Source of the DNA: CALFCX01 sp964603025 | GTDB taxonomy: Bacteria > Margulisbacteria > WOR-1 > JAKLHX01 | Direction of reading: 5' to 3' | Length of the DNA: 19,144 bases | NCBI GenBank assembly: GCA_964603025.1 | Contig: CAZRTO010000024.1 | Location: 1-19,144, forward strand | Shown here: piece after piece, positions 15,412 to 19,144 of the stretch | Numbering within the stretch: the first letter of the stretch is position 1 | Layout of the letters: each line of letters opens with the position of its first letter | Program-made: the position numbers and the translations under genes | Notes under the pieces: model-generated | What the model saw: only the letters and a program-made list of their open reading frames with translations | Database searches by the model: none | What the model was told of the DNA's origin: nothing

Positions 15412-17460
15412 ATGTCCCTTTACAGCATCCTTCTTCTCTTTGCCGCGTCGGCGGGAGCCGTGTTCTCTATTGCGGTGTTCATGCTGGGCAAAGACCGTCT
15501 TACAAAGAATATGTTGGGATTGTACAATGTGTCCTTTTCTCTCTGGTGCTTTTTTCAGTTCATGGGAGAAAATTCTTCCTCATCGGCGGAAGTGCTACTC
15601 TGGACAAGGCTCAATCTTGCCGCGGCTTCTCTCATTCCTTTTCTTTTTCTCTGTTTTGTTTGGGCCTTTCTTGGGGCGGTCGCCCAAAAAAAGCATATTC
15701 TCGTTCTCTTAGGCACGGTCTCAACGCTATTCATTTTGTTGCTCCCGACGCCGTTCTTTGTCCAGGGGATCGCTTCAACCAGCCATTTCAGGTATTATCC
15801 CAGAGGCGGTCCGGTCTATATGGTATTTGCTTTGTTCTTTATTCTTCAGGTGTTTTTCGGATTTTCCGACCTTGCAAGAGCTTTTAAAATATCATCCGGA
15901 CCAAGAAAGAACCAGATAGCTTACGTGTTGCTCGCCTCGGTGCTTGGATTTGGAGGAGGAATACTCTGGTTCCTGCCGGTCTTTGGTCTTGACATATATC
16001 CTTTTGGAATATTCATCACTCCTCTGTATCTTTTGGCCGGGGCATACGCTGTGATCAGACACAGGCTTTTGGACATAAAACTGATAATAGGGGGCGGCAT
16101 AGTATATGCCCTTATCGTTACGATATTCACCGGTCTTTATATCGCTTTTACAACAGTTGCCGTAAAGGTCCTGGATGTAGGGAAAGGTCCGGCCGCCGCC
16201 ATGCCGGCTCTTTTGGTCCTTATTATTTTTTCCGTAATGTTCGATCCTCTCAGGAGCCGATTCCAGAGGCTGGTGGACAGGCTGATGTTCGGAAAGGCCT
16301 ATGATTACAAGACGACCCTTAAGCAATTGGTTTTCTCTGTTTCTTCCTGTATGTCCATGCAGGAACTGGCCTTTCTGGCCACCGACCGTTTGAGAGAGAT
16401 AATAGGATTGGAGGGCGTCGCTTTTTATATGTCCGACGAAAAGAGTATCAGGTTCAGGGCGGTAAGAAGGGCCGGGTCCATGAAAAGGCTTCCGGATGCA
16501 TACGCGGCGGAGGCTCTTCCGTTCGGGAGCCGTCTTGCCATATTACTGGAAGAGGATGTCCGGGACGCGGCAACGGCATCTTTTTTCAGGAATACGGGGG
16601 CCTCTATATTTGCGCCGATCGTATCCGGGACCTCTTTGAGAGGGTTCATATTCGCCGGAAAAAAACGCGCGGGCCAGATGTGGAGCGGCCAGGACCTTGA
16701 CCTTATCGAGACCTTTTCCGCCAATGCTTCAGTCGCGGTCCGGAACATTTTTCTTTCGGAAAAACTCATGGAAGGGCAGTTCAGCCTTTATCAGGCGGAA
16801 AAATCCTCGGCTATTTCCGCATTGGCCGGCGAAATGGCCCACGAAATAAAGAATCCCCTGACCGCCATGAAAGGAATGATGCAGATCTTTCGTGAGAACC
16901 TGAGCGACGGACAGTTCATTAGGGATTTCGTCTCCATAATGCCCAGGCAGATAGACCGGATAGGCTCTGTGGTCAACAGGCTCCTTAAGCTTGAATCAGG
17001 TCCTCGCACGGCAAGCAGAGAGTATCTTTCAGTGGACGATCTGGTGGATGACGTCCTCAAGCTTTGTGTTCCCAAGTGTGACATGTCAGCCATAAAGGTA
17101 GTAAGGGAAAGATCTGACCGCCCGCTGGGGATAATGGCCGACAGGGAATGCCTGGAACAGGCGATGTTCAATCTTGTGCTGAATGCGGTACAGGCCATGC
17201 CCGGCGGGGGCACGCTCAAAGTCCGCACCTGCGGCAATATCCTCGAGATAGCGGATACAGGTGACGGAATAGAAAAAGATATGCTTGCGCGCGTGTTCGA
17301 GCCGTTCTATACTACGAAAGAAGGCGGTGCCGGACTGGGGCTTTTTGTCACCCGCAAGATGCTGAGCGATATGGGGGCTACGATAGAGGTGTCGAGCGCT
17401 CCCGGCAGAGGGACCGTTTTTTCAGTTCATTTCGGCTGTGAAAGGGGACCGTCCAGATGA
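15412..17460 (+). CDS. Complete 7TM-GAF sensor histidine kinase (third of three)
   Basis: A 682-residue membrane kinase with the same front end as its two neighbours: seven hydrophobic helices (about 5-217), two more (225-250, 262-277), and a GAF-like domain (about 310-450). The H-box MAHEIKNPLTAM (475-486) has acceptor His477 and Asn481 at the phosphatase position. Unlike the others it continues into a full HATPase domain: N-box FNLVLNAVQAMPGGG (586-600), G1 IADTGDGI (613-620), F-box FEPFYTTKEGG (629-639) and G2 GAGLGL (639-644), ending near residue 672. It is the only protein in the set able to bind ATP, so it is the presumed phosphate donor for the others and for the sigma-54 regulator. 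Its ligand is unknown. The TGA overlaps the next ATG (ATGA). Confidence 0.95.
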   Translation: MSLYSILLLFAASAGAVFSIAVFMLGKDRLTKNMLGLYNVSFSLWCFFQFMGENSSSSAEVLLWTRLNLAAASLIPFLFLCFVWAFLGAVAQKKHILVLLGTVSTLFILLLPTPFFVQGIASTSHFRYYPRGGPVYMVFALFFILQVFFGFSDLARAFKISSGPRKNQIAYVLLASVLGFGGGILWFLPVFGLDIYPFGIFITPLYLLAGAYAVIRHRLLDIKLIIGGGIVYALIVTIFTGLYIAFTTVAVKVLDVGKGPAAAMPALLVLIIFSVMFDPLRSRFQRLVDRLMFGKAYDYKTTLKQLVFSVSSCMSMQELAFLATDRLREIIGLEGVAFYMSDEKSIRFRAVRRAGSMKRLPDAYAAEALPFGSRLAILLEEDVRDAATASFFRNTGASIFAPIVSGTSLRGFIFAGKKRAGQMWSGQDLDLIETFSANASVAVRNIFLSEKLMEGQFSLYQAEKSSAISALAGEMAHEIKNPLTAMKGMMQIFRENLSDGQFIRDFVSIMPRQIDRIGSVVNRLLKLESGPRTASREYLSVDDLVDDVLKLCVPKCDMSAIKVVRERSDRPLGIMADRECLEQAMFNLVLNAVQAMPGGGTLKVRTCGNILEIADTGDGIEKDMLARVFEPFYTTKEGGAGLGLFVTRKMLSDMGATIEVSSAPGRGTVFSVHFGCERGPSR

Positions 17461-17738
17461 TGAGGCCAATATTCATATGTGTGATCTTTTTGCTGTGCAT
17501 TTCCATTGCATTCCAGGCGGGAAGAGCTTCAAGGGACAATGCTTCCGAATTACCGGCTTTTAGTATACCGATAAAGAAGTTGTTCGCGGAGCCTGACGAA
17601 AGCTCTCGGGTCGTTTATGATGTTCCCGTTAATATTGATCTTACCGGGATGACTCCGGACGGAGAATGGTACAAGGTAAAAGTATCATACAGTTTTCTCG
17701 GATATTTTGAATATGAGGGATGGTGCAGGGTCAGATAG
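17457..17738 (+). CDS. Small exported SH3-like domain protein
   Basis: A 93-residue protein of no family I can name exactly. Residues 5-19 are strongly hydrophobic after MMRP, a signal peptide or membrane anchor. Cleavage near residue 24 (GRA) is possible but not clear. The rest (about 35-93) resembles a bacterial SH3-like domain: KKLFAEPDESSRVVYDVP, then PDGEWYKVKVSYSF and a final YEGWCRV. In the family such domains bind peptides or cell-wall material outside the membrane. Its ATG overlaps the kinase stop, so it belongs to the sensor operon and may act as an accessory to the 7TM receptors (inference). Its last 8 bases overlap the 3' end of the opposite-strand receiver gene. Confidence 0.8.
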   Translation: MMRPIFICVIFLLCISIAFQAGRASRDNASELPAFSIPIKKLFAEPDESSRVVYDVPVNIDLTGMTPDGEWYKVKVSYSFLGYFEYEGWCRVR

Positions 17739-18123
17739 ATGCTTTTCTGCTCTTTAGCAGTGTGGCTGCGACAGTGTCGATCAATTCGTTCATATTAAAA
17801 GGCTTGGTCAGATATTCATTAGCGCCTTCGCTATAGCCTTCCATTATTTCCGCTTTTGAATCCTGCCCGGTGAGAAAAATGACCGGGACGGTCCTGATGT
17901 CAGGGTTCTCCCGGATCTTTTTGCATACTTCTATCCCGGTCATTCCCGGCATCTGCCTGTCCAATATCACCAGGTCCGGTCTTTCCGCAACGGCTTTTTG
18001 ATACGCATCTATGCCGTTCTGCGCGGTCAGTATCTCGTATCCCTGCTGTTTGAGGGCCTCTCCGGAAAGACGCAGTATATTGGCTTCATCGTCGGCCATA
18101 AGTATCTTGGGCTGTTTTTCCAC
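17731..18123 (-). CDS. Stand-alone receiver-domain response regulator (CheY-like)
   Basis: A 130-residue single receiver domain with acidic Asp11/Asp12 (MADDEAN), phospho-acceptor Asp55 (VILDRQMPGMTG), Thr85 (VIFLTGQ) and Lys107 (YLTKPFN). No output domain follows; the protein ends TLLKSRKASI. It could shuttle phosphate or bind a partner protein, and the kinase next door is a natural donor (inference). I chose the GTG at 18123 (MEKQPKILMADDE), because the longer ATG at 18144 adds MCYFGST, unlike the family, and would lie inside a plausible promoter. No Shine-Dalgarno site is seen for either. The gene is convergent with the SH3-like gene and overlaps it by 8 nt. Confidence 0.88.
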   Translation of the reverse strand: MEKQPKILMADDEANILRLSGEALKQQGYEILTAQNGIDAYQKAVAERPDLVILDRQMPGMTGIEVCKKIRENPDIRTVPVIFLTGQDSKAEIMEGYSEGANEYLTKPFNMNELIDTVAATLLKSRKASI

Positions 18124-18130
18124 TGTAGAA

Positions 18131-18159
18131 CCAAAATAACACAATGTCAGGAGAGCGTC
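18131..18159 (-). promoter_or_regulatory. Possible sigma-70 promoter for the receiver gene
   Basis: On the - strand TTGACG, a 17-bp spacer and TATTTT precede the GTG start. The predicted transcript would begin within a few bases of the GTG, i.e. leaderless or nearly so. The match is moderate (the -10 is weak). Confidence 0.4.
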
Positions 18160-18189
18160 AAGGATGCGGCCTCGCTCTCGATTTTTCAG

Positions 18190-18219
18190 TTGACTATGCG
18201 CCGTGTAAAGTGCTAAAGT
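18190..18219 (+). promoter_or_regulatory. Possible sigma-70 promoter for recO
   Basis: TTGACT at 18190-18195 and TAAAGT at 18214-18219 are 18 bp apart. The expected transcription start is about 8 nt before the recO ATG at 18234, leaving no room for a normal ribosome binding site. The -10 matches consensus in four of six positions. Confidence 0.4.
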
Positions 18220-18233
18220 TTTCCTGTGTTGTC

Positions 18234-18845
18234 ATGTCATCCTATAAAACCGAGGCTATAAATCTAAGATCGCTCAAATTCTCAGAGTCCGATAAGCTCA
18301 TCCATGTTTTTACAAGAGAGCGCGGGAAAGTCCCGGCTGTTGCAAAATCGGCCAGAAAACCGACCAGTAAGTACGGCGGAAGGCTTGAAGTCCTCGGGTA
18401 TAACCAGCTGCTCCTGGCTTCTGGCAGGAACCTGGACATAATAACCCAGGCGGAGACCGTGGAAAGTTTTCACAAGGTGCGGGAGGATGAGTCCTCGCTT
18501 ATTGCCGGGCTTTATATGGCCAAGGTCTTATATTACTTCCTGGAGGAAAGGGTGCCGAATGAACCCCTGTTCAACCTTTTGCTCAGCTGTCTCAGGCTCC
18601 TCAAGCGCGGCGAGGCCCCCGCGGCCGTTACCCGCTCTTTTGATATACGTCTTGCCGATATAGAGGGATTCCTTCCTGTGGAGCGTTTTTCTCCGGACAT
18701 GAGGGACAGGATCGGGCATATAAGGTCCGGAGAAAGCTCCTCAGTCCTTTCAAAAGAAGAGATGAGCGCGGTCGATCTGATCCTTGTCCCGGGAATAAGC
18801 GAACATGTGGGCAGGGATGTTTCTCTCTGGAAAGCCGTGCAATGA
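18234..18845 (+). CDS. recO: DNA repair protein RecO, compact form without zinc finger
   Basis: RecO works with RecF/RecR to load RecA on SSB-coated DNA and to anneal strands. The N-terminal OB fold is clear: SYKTEAINLRSLKFSESDKL, then VFTRERGKVPAVAKSARKPT and SKYGGRLEVL. The helical domain follows, ending in GISEHVGRDVSLWKAVQ, which aligns with the family's final HLGR-LKSL helix. Length is 203 residues against about 240-255 in E. coli and B. subtilis. The difference is where the four zinc cysteines normally sit after IEGFLPV; only one Cys (119) exists in the whole protein. The ATG at 18234 gives the usual MSSYKTEAI opening. Longer in-frame starts (18144, or GTG at 18210) add non-family residues. 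No Shine-Dalgarno site is visible. Confidence 0.9.
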   Translation: MSSYKTEAINLRSLKFSESDKLIHVFTRERGKVPAVAKSARKPTSKYGGRLEVLGYNQLLLASGRNLDIITQAETVESFHKVREDESSLIAGLYMAKVLYYFLEERVPNEPLFNLLLSCLRLLKRGEAPAAVTRSFDIRLADIEGFLPVERFSPDMRDRIGHIRSGESSSVLSKEEMSAVDLILVPGISEHVGRDVSLWKAVQ

Positions 18846-18849
18846 CAGC

Positions 18850-19144
18850 ATGATATGCCACTATTATCTTACATATGAATGCAACTGCCGCTGTGATTAT
18901 TGCTCTGTCTGGCAGGATTCCGGGCCGGATAATTCGGTGGTGCCTTCATATGCAACGCTCGAGAGGAATCTTTTTGATCTCAAAAAGCTCGGATGCAGAG
19001 AGGTGCTGTTCACCGGAGGGGAACCCCTGCTTTATGAGGACTTGCCCTCTGCCGCGAAACTGGCAAAGAACAACGGCTTTTATGTCAGCCTTTCCACGAA
19101 CGGGCTTCTGGCCGCGAAAAAACTGCCTCCGGCCGCAGCCGATA
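18850..19144 (+). CDS. Radical SAM protein, N-terminal part (cut by window end)
   Basis: The first 98 codons of a gene starting 4 nt after recO. Cys11, Cys15 and Cys18 form the C-X3-C-X2-C motif (ECNCRCDYC) that binds the [4Fe-4S] cluster used to cleave S-adenosylmethionine. An extra Cys13 lies inside the motif. GGEP at 56-59 (LFTGGEPLL) contacts the SAM amino group, and LSTNGLL is the following strand of the barrel. The cluster motif lies very near the N-terminus, as in MoaA/SPASM-type enzymes. The C-terminal half that would define the substrate is outside the window, so no function is assigned. The ATG at 18850 is the only good start; no ribosome binding site is obvious, so coupling to recO is likely. 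Confidence 0.9.
   Translation, partial: MICHYYLTYECNCRCDYCSVWQDSGPDNSVVPSYATLERNLFDLKKLGCREVLFTGGEPLLYEDLPSAAKLAKNNGFYVSLSTNGLLAAKKLPPAAAD

Noticed and set aside
17736..17766. Hairpin CTGCT/AGCAG as a terminator between the convergent genes
   Set aside because: The stem is only 5 bp, and no T-run follows it on either strand.
18144..18233. Longer recO from ATG 18144
   Set aside because: The added residues are not RecO-like and would overlap the predicted promoters. Homology begins at ATG 18234.
1..19144. tRNA, rRNA, CRISPR arrays, insertion sequences, phage attachment sites
   Set aside because: None seen on either strand: no clover-leaf with TTCGANNC, no regular spaced repeats, no transposase motifs, no terminal inverted repeats.

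Overview
The window is bacterial chromosome of about 50% GC with dense, co-directional coding and heavy use of ATA isoleucine codons. No sequence here names a species. The compact ribosomal cluster without an L30 gene, the class V aminotransferase paired with serA, and the chain of 7TM-GAF histidine kinases would fit an uncultured lineage such as Omnitrophota or Margulisbacteria/Saganbacteria. That placement is inference only. The first ~60 bases look like a contig-edge join, because a dxr-like reading frame runs into the 3' end of rpsE.

Region 1 (1-7388, + strand) is the end of the spc operon, then the alpha operon, then rplM-rpsI: rpsE(end)-rplO-secY-adk-map-infA-rpmJ-rpsM-rpsK-rpsD-rpoA-rplQ-rplM-rpsI. 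Many junctions overlap (ATGA, TGATG) or have almost no gap, as expected for one translationally coupled transcript making ribosomal proteins, the secretion channel, IF-1, adenylate kinase, methionine aminopeptidase and RNA polymerase alpha. It closes with a strong intrinsic terminator at 7358-7388.

Region 2 (7389-7678) is a gene-free gap. It holds several inverted repeats that nest into a possible RNA fold, an 8-bp tandem repeat, and a near-consensus sigma-70 promoter (TTGACC, 18 bp, TATAAT).

Region 3 (7679-17738, + strand) appears to be one long operon: a class V aminotransferase, serA, an NtrC-type sigma-54 response regulator, three 7TM-GAF sensor proteins, and a small secreted SH3-like protein. 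Genes overlap or are spaced by 0-3 nt. The first two steps of serine synthesis therefore share a transcript with a signalling module. Only the third sensor has an ATP-binding kinase domain. The first two stop just after the phospho-acceptor helices, with the histidine at residue 536 in both. The natural model is that the complete kinase phosphorylates the two ATPase-less partners, or forms mixed dimers with them, and the phosphate goes to the sigma-54 activator and perhaps to the nearby CheY-like receiver. This is the most interesting system in the window.

Region 4 (17731-19144) has a stand-alone receiver on the - strand, convergent with and overlapping the SH3-like gene. Divergent from it is a compact recO without the zinc-finger cysteines, followed by the start of a radical SAM gene cut by the window end. 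Both divergent genes seem to have almost no 5' leader.
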